Source: Olsenella uli (GTDB taxonomy: Bacteria; Actinomycetota; Coriobacteriia; Coriobacteriales; Atopobiaceae). Taken from it: 64,000 bases of DNA. The notes below the pieces were generated by a model. It was given only the letters and a program-made list of their open reading frames with translations. It was not told the DNA's origin and did not search any database. This document shows positions 1 to 7,517 of the stretch, piece by piece (the stretch's first letter is position 1; each line of letters begins with the position of its first letter). The translations under genes and the position numbers were made by a program. The stretch is taken from contig NZ_CAAKON010000020.1 in assembly GCF_901212655.1 (NCBI RefSeq), positions 103,963 through 167,962 on the forward strand, read 5' to 3'.

Positions 1-228
1 GGCAACGAGCCCGGCAGCCTCTACAAGGTCCTCGCCCGCCTCTACGCGCTTGACATCAACATCGTGAAGCTCGAGAGTCGACCGCTTCCCAAGTCAGACT
101 TCGAGTTCATGTTCTACTTCGACCTGGACGCCCCCGCCGCGGACCCAGAGTTCCCCTCCATCGTAGGCTCGCTCGGGGACACGTGCGAGGAGTACCGTTA
201 CCTCGGCAGCTATTCGGAGCTGGTTTGA
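1..228 (+). CDS. pheA: Prephenate dehydratase, C-terminal ACT domain (partial)
   Basis: This is the 3' end of a gene that enters from the left edge; 75 residues are visible, open from base 1. They form the end of the regulatory ACT domain of prephenate dehydratase, with the N-E-P-G-S-L motif at the start and the E-S-R-P motif that lines the phenylalanine-binding site in this family. Prephenate dehydratase converts prephenate to phenylpyruvate and is feedback-inhibited by phenylalanine through this domain. Whether a chorismate mutase domain is fused at the N-terminus cannot be seen. The stop codon TGA overlaps the start codon of the next gene by one base (TGATG), which implies translational coupling in an aromatic amino-acid operon. 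Confidence 0.85.
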   Translation, partial: GNEPGSLYKVLARLYALDINIVKLESRPLPKSDFEFMFYFDLDAPAADPEFPSIVGSLGDTCEEYRYLGSYSELV

Positions 229-1562
229 TGACGACAACGAACGCGCAGGAGAGCGAGATTCGCCTGGCAGCCGCAGGCGACGGCAAGACCAAGGGGAACC
301 GCACGCCCGTGCGCTATGGCCTCCTCGGGCGCACCCTTGGCCACAGCTGGAGCCCGCAGATCCACCAGCGGCTCGGTTCGGCGCCCTACGAGCTCGTGGA
401 GCTCGAGCCCAACGAGCTGGCAGACTACGTGCGCGAAGGCCATTGGGAGGGGCTTAACGTCACCATCCCCTACAAGCGCGACGTGATGCCGCTGTGCGAC
501 GAGCTCTCGGCTGCCGCACAGAGGCTCGGGGCCGTCAACACGCTCATCCGCACGGAGGACGGCCGCGTCCGCGGCGACAACACGGACCTCTACGGCTTTG
601 CCTGGCTCCTGCGTCGCTTCTGCGAGCGCCACATGGGAGACCTTGAGGCCATCGCCGGCCGAACCTGCCTCGTGCTGGGGTCGGGCGGCGCCAGCCGAGC
701 CGTGGTGGGCGCCCTCGAGAACGCAGGCTCCAAGCCCGTCGTCATCTCCCGGACGGGCGAGGACGACTATGCCTCGATCACCGAGCGCCACGCGGGCGCA
801 GTCCTCGTGGTGAACGCGACGCCGGTGGGCATGTACCCCTCCTGCCCCGCGTCCCCCGTGGACGAGGCCACGCTCGCGGCACTCCCCTTGCTGCGCGGCG
901 TCCTCGATGCCGTCTACAACCCCGAGCGCACGGGCATCTGCCTTGCGGCGGAGCATCTCGGGCTTCCCTCGGAAAGCGGCCTTGCCATGCTCGTGGGTCA
1001 GGCCTGGCGCTCGAGCGAGCTGTGGCAGGGCACGGACCTGCCCCTCGAGCTCGTCGAGTCGATCGAGCGCGAGCTGCGCACCCTCACGAGAAACGTCATC
1101 CTCATCGGCATGCCCGGGAGCGGCAAGACGAGCTGCGGTCATTGCCTGGCGGAGCTCACCGGACGGACGGCCATCGACCTCGACCAGGCCTTCGCCGAGC
1201 GGTTCGGGGCAGGTGCCGGCGAGGTCATCGAACGCGAGGGCGAGGAGGCATTCCGACGCATGGAGACGAAGGTCCTCGCCGACTATGGCAAGAGGAGCGG
1301 CCTCATCCTCTCGTGCGGAGGCGGGGTGGTGACCAGGCCCGAGAACCTCGACCTCATGCGCCAGAACGGCACCGTCGTCATGCTCGACAGGCCCATCGAC
1401 CAACTCTCCAGCAAGGGCCGGCCGCTCTCGAGGGCGCGCGGCGTCAAGGCGTTGGCCGAGGAGCGCATGCCGCTGTACCGCTCATGGGCAGACGTCATCG
1501 TTGGCTGCACGGGATCGGCCCGTGGAGATGCCGAGGAGATTCGTCGGCTGCTTGGCCTCTAG
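228..1562 (+). CDS. aroE/aroK: Bifunctional shikimate dehydrogenase / shikimate kinase (AroE-AroK fusion)
   Basis: A 444-residue fusion catalysing two steps of the shikimate pathway (3-dehydroshikimate to shikimate, then shikimate to shikimate-3-phosphate). Residues about 28-280 are AroE: the shikimate-binding S-W-S-P stretch, N-V-T-I-P-Y-K with the catalytic lysine, G-D-N-T-D with the catalytic aspartate, a G-S-G-G-A-S NADP loop, and the closing G-x-x-M-L-V-x-Q-A motif. Residues about 285-444 are shikimate kinase: Walker A G-M-P-G-S-G-K-T near residue 294, the D-L-D substrate motif, C-G-G-G and R-P-L lid arginine. The ATG at 228 was chosen because it overlaps the upstream stop; an in-frame start at 183 would lie inside pheA. 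The kinase half (about 160 residues) has its usual length. Missing AroE-AroK order variants are not an issue; both domains look intact. Confidence 0.93.
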   Translation: MTTTNAQESEIRLAAAGDGKTKGNRTPVRYGLLGRTLGHSWSPQIHQRLGSAPYELVELEPNELADYVREGHWEGLNVTIPYKRDVMPLCDELSAAAQRLGAVNTLIRTEDGRVRGDNTDLYGFAWLLRRFCERHMGDLEAIAGRTCLVLGSGGASRAVVGALENAGSKPVVISRTGEDDYASITERHAGAVLVVNATPVGMYPSCPASPVDEATLAALPLLRGVLDAVYNPERTGICLAAEHLGLPSESGLAMLVGQAWRSSELWQGTDLPLELVESIERELRTLTRNVILIGMPGSGKTSCGHCLAELTGRTAIDLDQAFAERFGAGAGEVIEREGEEAFRRMETKVLADYGKRSGLILSCGGGVVTRPENLDLMRQNGTVVMLDRPIDQLSSKGRPLSRARGVKALAEERMPLYRSWADVIVGCTGSARGDAEEIRRLLGL

Positions 1563-1727
1563 AGCCACTAAGGGACGTTTTTCGCTCGCTCCCCAACAGC
1601 TGCCTTCGAAGTTTGAAAAGCGTGGCATGCTAAGGTGATTAAGGGACTTATTTGGAGGACTTCCTCCGTGAACGAGCACATGGCAGGACTCGCCTGGCGA
1701 AGATCCTGGTGCAGGGAGGTTTGTGAC

Positions 1728-2723
1728 ATGGACTACGAAAGCGTCGCGGCTGGCATCATCGATGCGCTCGGTGGCGAGGGCAACGTCACAAGCGCCAGCA
1801 CCTGCCTGACGCGCCTGCGTCTCTCGATCGCTGATGTCACCGCCGTTGACCTCGACGCGCTCAAGAAGCTCAGGGGTGTGCTGGGCGTTGCCTCCAGGGG
1901 CTCGGACAGCCTTGAGGTGGTGTTTGGCCCTACGGCCATCGAAGGGGTGTCGCGCGCCTTCGCCCTCCAGACCGACCTTGCGCTCAGCAGCGGCACCACG
2001 TCCTGCGCCAACCCGCTCGCCCGCATGCGTGCGAGCGCCTCCGAGGCGAAGGAGGAAAGCAAGCCCCTGGTGCCCAAGTCCCTCGCAAGCAGCCCCAACG
2101 CCGTTCGCATCCAAATTCCGGCAGGGCGCATGCGCTCCTATCGAGCCCAGCAGCAGGCGGCGATCGACGAGGAGCGCCTGAGCAAGGACGACATCGAGGC
2201 ACTCAAGGACTTCCTGAGCGAGGAGGCAGGCGAGCTGAAGGGAAAGAAGGCCTCGCATGCCCGCGAGGCCACGCCCGCCATTGGTCGCTCCGTCCTCGTC
2301 ATCAACGGCCCCAACATCAACATGCTTGGCAGGCGCGAGCCCGACATCTACGGCAAGCAGGACTACGCGGCCCTCCTGCGCACCTGCAAGGATGCCGCGC
2401 GCAAGGCGGGCTTCTCGGACATCAAGTGCTTCCAGAGCAACCACGAAGGGGCCATCGTCGACGAGATTCAGGCCGCGCTCGACACCTTTGACGGCATCGT
2501 CATCAACCCCGCTGCCTACACGCACACCTCGGTGGCCATTCTGGACGCCCTCAAGGCCGTGCAGATCCCCTGCATCGAGGTTCACATCTCCAAGGTCGAG
2601 GACCGCGAGGACTTCCGCCAAGTCTCCTATGTGCGCCAGGCCTGCTTCGAGACCATCACTGGCCTGGGCATCGAGGGCTACCGAAAGGCCATCAACGACC
2701 TGGCAAAGCACCTGGGAATGTAA
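1728..2723 (+). CDS. aroQ: PTS EIIB domain fused to type II 3-dehydroquinate dehydratase
   Basis: A 331-residue two-domain protein. The start at 1728 is set by a strong ribosome site GGGAGGT seven bases upstream; the longer reading frame from 1635 has none. Residues 1-85 match the glucose-family PTS EIIB domain: G-G-x-x-N-V, then the phospho-cysteine loop T-C-L-T-R-L-R with Cys26, and the V-L-G-V and V-V-F-G-P strands. Residues 86-187 are a low-complexity Ala/Ser/Glu-rich linker. Residues 188-331 are a complete AroQ: G-P-N-I-N-M-L-G, the E-P-D-I-Y-G loop with catalytic Tyr208, Q-S-N-H-E-G, and N-P-A-A-Y-T-H-T-S with catalytic His266. AroQ dehydrates 3-dehydroquinate to 3-dehydroshikimate, the step just before AroE next door. 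No EIIC membrane domain is present, so the EIIB part is more likely regulatory than a transporter piece (inference). Confidence 0.9.
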   Translation: MDYESVAAGIIDALGGEGNVTSASTCLTRLRLSIADVTAVDLDALKKLRGVLGVASRGSDSLEVVFGPTAIEGVSRAFALQTDLALSSGTTSCANPLARMRASASEAKEESKPLVPKSLASSPNAVRIQIPAGRMRSYRAQQQAAIDEERLSKDDIEALKDFLSEEAGELKGKKASHAREATPAIGRSVLVINGPNINMLGRREPDIYGKQDYAALLRTCKDAARKAGFSDIKCFQSNHEGAIVDEIQAALDTFDGIVINPAAYTHTSVAILDALKAVQIPCIEVHISKVEDREDFRQVSYVRQACFETITGLGIEGYRKAINDLAKHLGM

Positions 2724-2737
2724 GGTCGAGCCTCAAA

Positions 2738-2817
2738 TCGAGGCAGGACCGCGCAGCCCAATTAAGATTTTGAAAAAGGGATTGAGGCAGGGCCGCGCAG
2801 CCTAATAATGATCTTGA
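2738..2817. repeat. Two 36-bp imperfect direct repeats
   Basis: Copies at 2738-2773 and 2782-2817, 44 bp apart, share GAGGCAGG-CCGCGCAGCC followed by an A/T-rich tail ending TTGA. They lie between the convergent aroQ-fusion and nrdG genes. A perfect palindrome, GGGCATCGATGCCC, sits at 2872-2885 directly against the nrdG stop codon. No coding potential is seen. Function unknown; transcription termination or decay of a mobile repeat are both possible. Confidence 0.6.
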
Positions 2818-2885
2818 GAGAGGGGCAATCCATCTAAAGGTGTCCAAGGTGACGGCCTGACACGCATAGGTGGGCATCGATGCCC

Positions 2886-3467
2886 CTAGTCCATGGCATG
2901 CGTAGAGAAAATGGGGCCATCGTCCCAGAAGATGATAGTTCCACCTGCGGGGGCACCTGGCTTCCCTGCCGTCGCCCGCGTGGCGGCAAGGTCAATGAGC
3001 CGCTGATTGGAAGACCCGCGGAACCGCAGCGTGATATCCTTCTTGGCCTCCACGAATGGACCGTCCACTAACACGTCGACGCCATCGAGCAGCCGGTTCG
3101 TAACACCCTCGAGCCACTTGCGCCCGCCGGGCACGAGGTCTCGGTCGTAGACGTAGCCGGTATAGCACCAGATGTCCTTCTCGGGAAGGTCGCGCGTCAC
3201 GCGCTCGACCAGCCCGGCAAGCACACGCTGGTTCTCGGGCTCCATGGGGTCGCCACCAAGCAGGGACAGTCCCTTGATGTAGTCGGGTCGCAGGCTCTCG
3301 ACAATGCGGTCCTCAATCTCGCGCGTGTAGGGGGCGCCGAAACCAAAGTCCTGAGCCTCGCCGTTGAAGCAGCCCGGACAATGGAGTCGGCACCCCGATA
3401 CGAACAGGCTCGTTCGCACGCCTATGCCATTTGCAATGTCGAAGAACTTGATGTTGCCGTAGTTCAT
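2886..3467 (-). CDS. nrdG: Anaerobic ribonucleotide reductase activase
   Basis: A 193-residue radical-SAM enzyme that generates the glycyl radical on NrdD. The start ATG at 3467 overlaps the nrdD stop by one base (TAATG), so the pair is translationally coupled. The iron-sulfur motif of NrdG, C-x3-C-x2-C, is present as Cys26, Cys30 and Cys33 in G-C-R-L-H-C-P-G-C. A G-G-D-P motif for S-adenosylmethionine amino-group binding follows at about residue 77. Length and order are normal for the family. A longer frame to 3653 runs into nrdD and is not a better start. Confidence 0.95.
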   Translation of the reverse strand: MNYGNIKFFDIANGIGVRTSLFVSGCRLHCPGCFNGEAQDFGFGAPYTREIEDRIVESLRPDYIKGLSLLGGDPMEPENQRVLAGLVERVTRDLPEKDIWCYTGYVYDRDLVPGGRKWLEGVTNRLLDGVDVLVDGPFVEAKKDITLRFRGSSNQRLIDLAATRATAGKPGAPAGGTIIFWDDGPIFSTHAMD

Positions 3468-5689
3468 TACAGGTGCATCACGCGGTCGCGAATCTCCTCC
3501 GTGCGGCCTTGGTTCCAGAACTGCGTGCCAATGTAGCCGCAGGTACGACGCGCCACATTGAGCTTGCTCTGGTCGCGGTTGCCGCAGTGCGGGCACTCCC
3601 AGACGAGCTTGCCATCGTCCTCCACGATCTTGATCTCGCCGTCGTAGCCGCATACCTGGCAGTAGTCGCTCTTGGTGTTGAGCTCGGCATACATGATGTT
3701 GTCGTAGATGTAGCGCAGCACCGCCATGACGGCCTCGAGGTTGTCCTGCATGTTGGGCACCTCAACGTAGGAAATGGCGCCACCCGGCGAGAGCGGCTGG
3801 AACTGGCTCTCGAACTTGAGCTTGTCGAAGGCGTCGATCTCCTCGCGGACGTTTACGTGGTAGCTGTTGGTGATGTAGCCATGGTCCGTGATGCCGGGGA
3901 CGATGCCAAAGCGACGCTGGAGGCACTTCGCGAACTTGTACGTTGTGGACTCGAGGGGCGTGCCGTAGATCGAGTAGTCGATGTCCTCAGCTGCCTTCCA
4001 CTCGTTGCACTTGTCGTTCATGTGCTGCATGACGGCAATCGCAAACGGCGTGGCGTCCGGCTCGGTGTGGGAGTGACCGGTCATGTACTTCACGCACTCG
4101 TAAAGACCGGCGTAGCCAAGCGAGATCGTGGAATAGCCGCCATACAGCAGCGGGTCGATGGGCGCGCCCTTGGGCAGGCGCGCGAGAGCGCCGTACTGCC
4201 AGAGTATCGGCGCGGCATCGGAGAGCGTGCCCCTGAGGCGGTCGTGACGACAGCGCAGGGCCTTGTGGCAGAGCTCGAGGCGCTCGTTGAAGATCTTCCA
4301 GAACTCGTCCATGTCGCCGCCGGAGGACAGTGCCACATCCGGCAGGTTGATCGTGACGACGCCCTGGTTGAAGCGACCGTAGTACTTGGGCTTGCCCGGC
4401 TCGTAGTTCTTGGCGTTGGCGACGTTGTCGAACCCGTTGCCCGAGCGGTCCGGCGTGAGGAAGCTGCGGCAGCCCATACAGGTGAAGCAATCGCCCTCGC
4501 CAGGCTTCTCGCCACGAGAGAGCTTGAGCTCCTTCATCTTCTTCTCGGAGATGTAGTCGGGCACCATGCGCTTGGCCGTGCACTTGGCCGCGAGCTGCGT
4601 GAGGTGGTAGTACTTCTGGCCCGGCTCGATGTTGTCGTCCTCGAGCACGTAGATGAGCTTGGGGAACGCGGGCGTGATCCAGACGCCGGCCTCGTTCTTG
4701 ACGCCCTCGTAGCGCTGACGCAGGGTCTCCTGGATGACCAGCGCAAGGTCGTGCTTCTCCTGGGCGCTGCGCGCCTCGTTGAGGTACATGAAGACAGTCA
4801 CGAACGGCGCCTGGCCATTCGTAGTCATGAGGGTCACGACCTGGTACTGGATGGTCTGCACGCCACGGCGTATCTCCTCGAGCAGGCGGTTCTCGACGAC
4901 CTCGGAGATCTTCTCGCTCGTGGCGTCAATGCCGAGCTCGGCCAGCTCGCGCGTCACCTCGCGGCGAATCTTCTGGCGGCTGACCTCCACGAAGGGCGCG
5001 AGGTGCGTGAGCGAGATGGACTGGCCGCCGTACTGGGAGGAGGCAACCTGGGCGATGATCTGCGTGGCGATGTTGCACGCCGTGGAGAAGCTGTGCGGCT
5101 TCTCGATAAGGGTCCCCGAGATGACGGTGCCGTTCTGGAGCATGTCATCGAGGTTCACGAGGTCGCAGTTGTGCATGTGCTGGGCGTAGTAGTCCGAGTC
5201 GTGGAAGTGGATGATGCCCTCGTTGTGCGCCTCCACCACGTCCTCGGGAAGCAGCATGCGCATCGTCAGGTCCTTGGAGACCTCGCCGGCCATGTAGTCA
5301 CGCTGCACGGAGTTGACCGTCGGGTTCTTGTTGGAGTTCTCCTGCTTGACCTCCTCGTTGTTGCACTCGATGAGGGACAGGATCTTGTCGTCGGTGGTGT
5401 TGGACTGGCGCTTGAGGCCCTGGATGTAGCGGTAGGTGATGTAGTTGCGCGCCACGGAGAAGGCGCCCTTGGCCATGATCTGGTCCTCGACCATGTCCTG
5501 CACCTCCTCGACCGTGACCGTGTGGCCGCAGGCCTGCGCCTCCGCCTCGACGACATCGGCCGCGTCCACGACCTGCTGGTGCGTGAGGCGCTGCTCGCCC
5601 GGCACGGTTATGTTGGCACGCTCGATGGCGGCGACGATCTTGTTGACGTCGAAGGTGACCTCAGACCCGTTGCGCTTCACGATCTTCAT
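3467..5689 (-). CDS. nrdD: Anaerobic ribonucleoside-triphosphate reductase
   Basis: A 740-residue class III ribonucleotide reductase, making deoxyribonucleotides without oxygen. The start at 5689 is set by GGAGG seven bases upstream; the longer frame to 5716 has no ribosome site. Residues 1-90 are an ATP-cone allosteric domain (K-R-N-G-x-x-x-x-F near the start). The core contains the G-D-C-F-T-C-M-G-C segment. The C-terminal zinc site has two C-x2-C pairs (C-Q-V-C and C-P-H-C), and the glycyl-radical loop reads R-R-T-C-G-Y-I-G about 20 residues from the end. It is the only ribonucleotide reductase in the window, in line with an anaerobic lifestyle. Probably controlled by NrdR: see 5919-5934. 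Confidence 0.96.
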   Translation of the reverse strand: MKIVKRNGSEVTFDVNKIVAAIERANITVPGEQRLTHQQVVDAADVVEAEAQACGHTVTVEEVQDMVEDQIMAKGAFSVARNYITYRYIQGLKRQSNTTDDKILSLIECNNEEVKQENSNKNPTVNSVQRDYMAGEVSKDLTMRMLLPEDVVEAHNEGIIHFHDSDYYAQHMHNCDLVNLDDMLQNGTVISGTLIEKPHSFSTACNIATQIIAQVASSQYGGQSISLTHLAPFVEVSRQKIRREVTRELAELGIDATSEKISEVVENRLLEEIRRGVQTIQYQVVTLMTTNGQAPFVTVFMYLNEARSAQEKHDLALVIQETLRQRYEGVKNEAGVWITPAFPKLIYVLEDDNIEPGQKYYHLTQLAAKCTAKRMVPDYISEKKMKELKLSRGEKPGEGDCFTCMGCRSFLTPDRSGNGFDNVANAKNYEPGKPKYYGRFNQGVVTINLPDVALSSGGDMDEFWKIFNERLELCHKALRCRHDRLRGTLSDAAPILWQYGALARLPKGAPIDPLLYGGYSTISLGYAGLYECVKYMTGHSHTEPDATPFAIAVMQHMNDKCNEWKAAEDIDYSIYGTPLESTTYKFAKCLQRRFGIVPGITDHGYITNSYHVNVREEIDAFDKLKFESQFQPLSPGGAISYVEVPNMQDNLEAVMAVLRYIYDNIMYAELNTKSDYCQVCGYDGEIKIVEDDGKLVWECPHCGNRDQSKLNVARRTCGYIGTQFWNQGRTEEIRDRVMHL

Positions 5690-5885
5690 GTCGGTTCCTC
5701 CAAGGACGTGTCTCATGTGACAGAAGCGGCCGATGCCGCGGAAGATTCAAGGTGGCGATATGGACGGGGCTCCGGGCGGCCCCAGGCGTCGAGCGCCTTT
5801 CGGCCAGGCTCCGCCATCGCCCTGTCGATGGTAAGCGAACCGGCTGCCAAATACAGTCTTGACTTACCGAAGGTTTGTGTGTGGC

Positions 5886-5914
5886 AATACAACCTGCATG
5901 GGGTATCTGCACAA
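5886..5914 (-). promoter_or_regulatory. Candidate promoter of nrdDG
   Basis: On the minus strand a TTGTGC hexamer (5909-5914) and TGTATT (5886-5891) are spaced by exactly 17 bp, directly downstream of the NrdR box. The -10 match is only four of six, so the call rests on spacing and on the adjacent operator. It would give a leader of about 190 nt. The rest of 5690-6127 is the shared upstream region of nrdD and trpS, with no gene. Confidence 0.4.
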
Positions 5915-5918
5915 CTAG

Positions 5919-5934
5919 ACACAATATCTAGTGT
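5919..5934 (-). promoter_or_regulatory. NrdR box
   Basis: The 16-mer ACACAATATCTAGTGT matches the published NrdR consensus acaCwAtATaTwGtgt at 15 of 16 positions. NrdR is the zinc-finger/ATP-cone repressor of bacterial ribonucleotide reductase genes. NrdR usually binds two boxes one or three helical turns apart; only a weak partial second box (ATACAA at 5887-5892) is visible 32 bp away. It lies 230 bp upstream of the nrdD start. Confidence 0.7.
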
Positions 5935-6127
5935 CACCGCTGCTAGCGGCCGTCTCGAAAAGGTAGGCACCAGGTACCTCTCCGAAGCTCCGCATCACGC
6001 CTGCGCCCACGGCCCGCACACAACATCACAGGGACTCCACGACTGGACCGTGCGCTACTATAAGAGAGTTTGCAGAGGCGGGGACGGACAAGGCTCCGAC
6101 CCGTCACGCGTCACAGGAGGATACCCA

Positions 6128-7177
6128 ATGCCCAACGAGGGAAGCTACGAGGTCGCGCTCGGGCGCAGCAACACCATCCGCGCCGAGCTCACCAACCACC
6201 CCGAGAAGTACACCATGCTCACCGGAGACCGCCCCACCGGCCGCCTCCACCTCGGCCACTACTTCGGCACGCTCAAGGGTCGCGTCGAGCTGCAGAACAT
6301 GGGCGTCCGCACCAACGTGCTCATCGCCGACTACCAGGTCATCACAGACCGCGACACCACCGAGCACATCCAGGACAACGTCTACAACATGGTCATGGAC
6401 TACCTTGCCTGCGGCATCGACCCGGACAAGACCATGATTTACGCGCATTCCGCGGTTCCCGCCTGCAACCAGCTCATGCTGCCGTTCCTCTCGCTCGTCT
6501 CGGAGGCGGAGCTCCAGAGGAACCCCACCGTCAAGGCCGAGATGGAGGCTTCCGGCCACGAGCTCACCGGGCTTCTGCTCACCTATCCGGTGCACCAGGC
6601 CTGCGACATCCTGTTCTGCAAGGGCAACGTGGTGCCGGTCGGCCGCGACCAGCTGCCCCACATCGAGATCACCCGTCAGATCGCGCGCCGCTTCAACAAC
6701 CGTTACGGCAAGGTCTTCCCCGAGGTTGACGCCCTGCTCTCCGACACGCCGCTGCTCCCGGGCCTCGACGGCCGCAAGATGTCGAAGAGCTACGGCAACG
6801 CCATCTCCATTTCCATGACGCCGGAGGAGACCGCCAAGCTCATCAAGAAGAGCAAGACCGACTCCGAGCGAAACATCACCTTCGACCCCGAAAACCGCCC
6901 CGAGGTCTCGGGTCTCTTGTCCACCGCCGCCATCTGCACGGGACGCGACGCCGCCGAGATTGCCGACGAGATTGGCATGGGCGGCGCCGGCGCGCTCAAG
7001 AAGTACGTTACCGAGGCCGTGAACAGCTACTTCGAGCCGATTCGCGAGCGCCGTCACCAGTACGAGGGCGACCTCGACTACGTGAAAGACGTGCTTGCCG
7101 AGGGCAACCGGAAGGCCAACGAGATTGCCGAGGCCACCCTCGCCGAGGTGCGCGAGGCCATGGGGATGACGTACTAG
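6128..7177 (+). CDS. trpS: Tryptophan--tRNA ligase
   Basis: A 349-residue class I aminoacyl-tRNA synthetase charging tRNA-Trp. AGGAGG ends seven bases before the ATG at 6128. The first signature is H-L-G-H (residues 41-44, in P-T-G-R-L-H-L-G-H) and the second is K-M-S-K-S (about 217-221). Between them are the conserved D-Y-Q and G-R-D-Q-L segments that bind tryptophan and ATP. The frame stays open far upstream through the antisense of nrdD, but that part is not coding: the ribosome site and family alignment fix the start. A TACTATAAG -10-like element at 6056-6064 may be its promoter. No leader peptide with tryptophan codons was found. Confidence 0.95.
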   Translation: MPNEGSYEVALGRSNTIRAELTNHPEKYTMLTGDRPTGRLHLGHYFGTLKGRVELQNMGVRTNVLIADYQVITDRDTTEHIQDNVYNMVMDYLACGIDPDKTMIYAHSAVPACNQLMLPFLSLVSEAELQRNPTVKAEMEASGHELTGLLLTYPVHQACDILFCKGNVVPVGRDQLPHIEITRQIARRFNNRYGKVFPEVDALLSDTPLLPGLDGRKMSKSYGNAISISMTPEETAKLIKKSKTDSERNITFDPENRPEVSGLLSTAAICTGRDAAEIADEIGMGGAGALKKYVTEAVNSYFEPIRERRHQYEGDLDYVKDVLAEGNRKANEIAEATLAEVREAMGMTY

Positions 7178-7195
7178 CATCTAACCTGGAAGGCC

Positions 7196-7312
7196 GCGCC
7201 GGGAGGCGCATCCGAGCCCCACTCGGTCAGTCCTGCTCGCACGAAGGTGACAGTGAGTCACCTTCGGCTCGTGCGGAATCTCGTGGGTTCGGATGCGCCT
7301 CCCGGCGCTTTT
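7196..7312. repeat. Nested perfect inverted repeat between trpS and map, with T-tract
   Basis: The outer arms, 7196-7215 and 7289-7308, are a perfect 20-bp inverted repeat. Inside them CGAAGGTGAC / GTCACCTTCG (7242-7251 and 7257-7266) forms a second 10-bp stem with a 5-nt loop. TTTT follows the right arm. It lies between the convergent genes trpS and map, so a bidirectional terminator is the simple reading. The 113-bp size and nested arms are larger than a normal terminator and recall small palindromic mobile elements. Confidence 0.75.
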
Positions 7313-7480
7313 CAGGTCGATGCAGTACGCACTCGGGGGCACACCTTGTCGAGCGTATAAGCCTCTAGCTTGTTCCAATAGCTGCCGGTGCGAAATCTCG
7401 TGGGTTCGGACGCGGCTCCGGCATCGGACGCGCGTCCCGGCGAGTGCGTAAGCCTCCAGCTCGTGCGGAATCTCGCGGGA
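7271..7480. repeat. Three degenerate copies of a GTGCG(G/A)AATCTCG motif
   Basis: Copies at 7271-7293, 7388-7410 and 7463-7480 share GTGCGRAATCTCGYGGG, the first two followed by TTCGGA. The second and third are each preceded by a related stretch, GTATAAGCCTCTAGCT and GCGTAAGCCTCCAGCT. The first copy lies inside the nested palindrome. The whole gap 7178-7517 carries no open frame that looks coding; these repeats are what it holds. Confidence 0.55.
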
Positions 7481-7517
7481 CGCGGTCCCTCGGCCGGACG
7501 TCTCCGGGGCAGCAGCC

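Noticed and set aside
1635..1727. Longer N-terminus for the EIIB-AroQ fusion
   Set aside because: The 31 extra residues are Arg/Trp-rich without family match, and GGGAGGT sits just before the ATG at 1728.
3473..7177. A 1234-codon plus-strand open frame running through the complement of nrdD into trpS
   Set aside because: Only the last 349 codons (from 6128) match a family and have a ribosome site. The upstream part is the antisense of nrdD, Val/Leu/Ala/Arg-rich as expected for the shadow of a high-GC gene.
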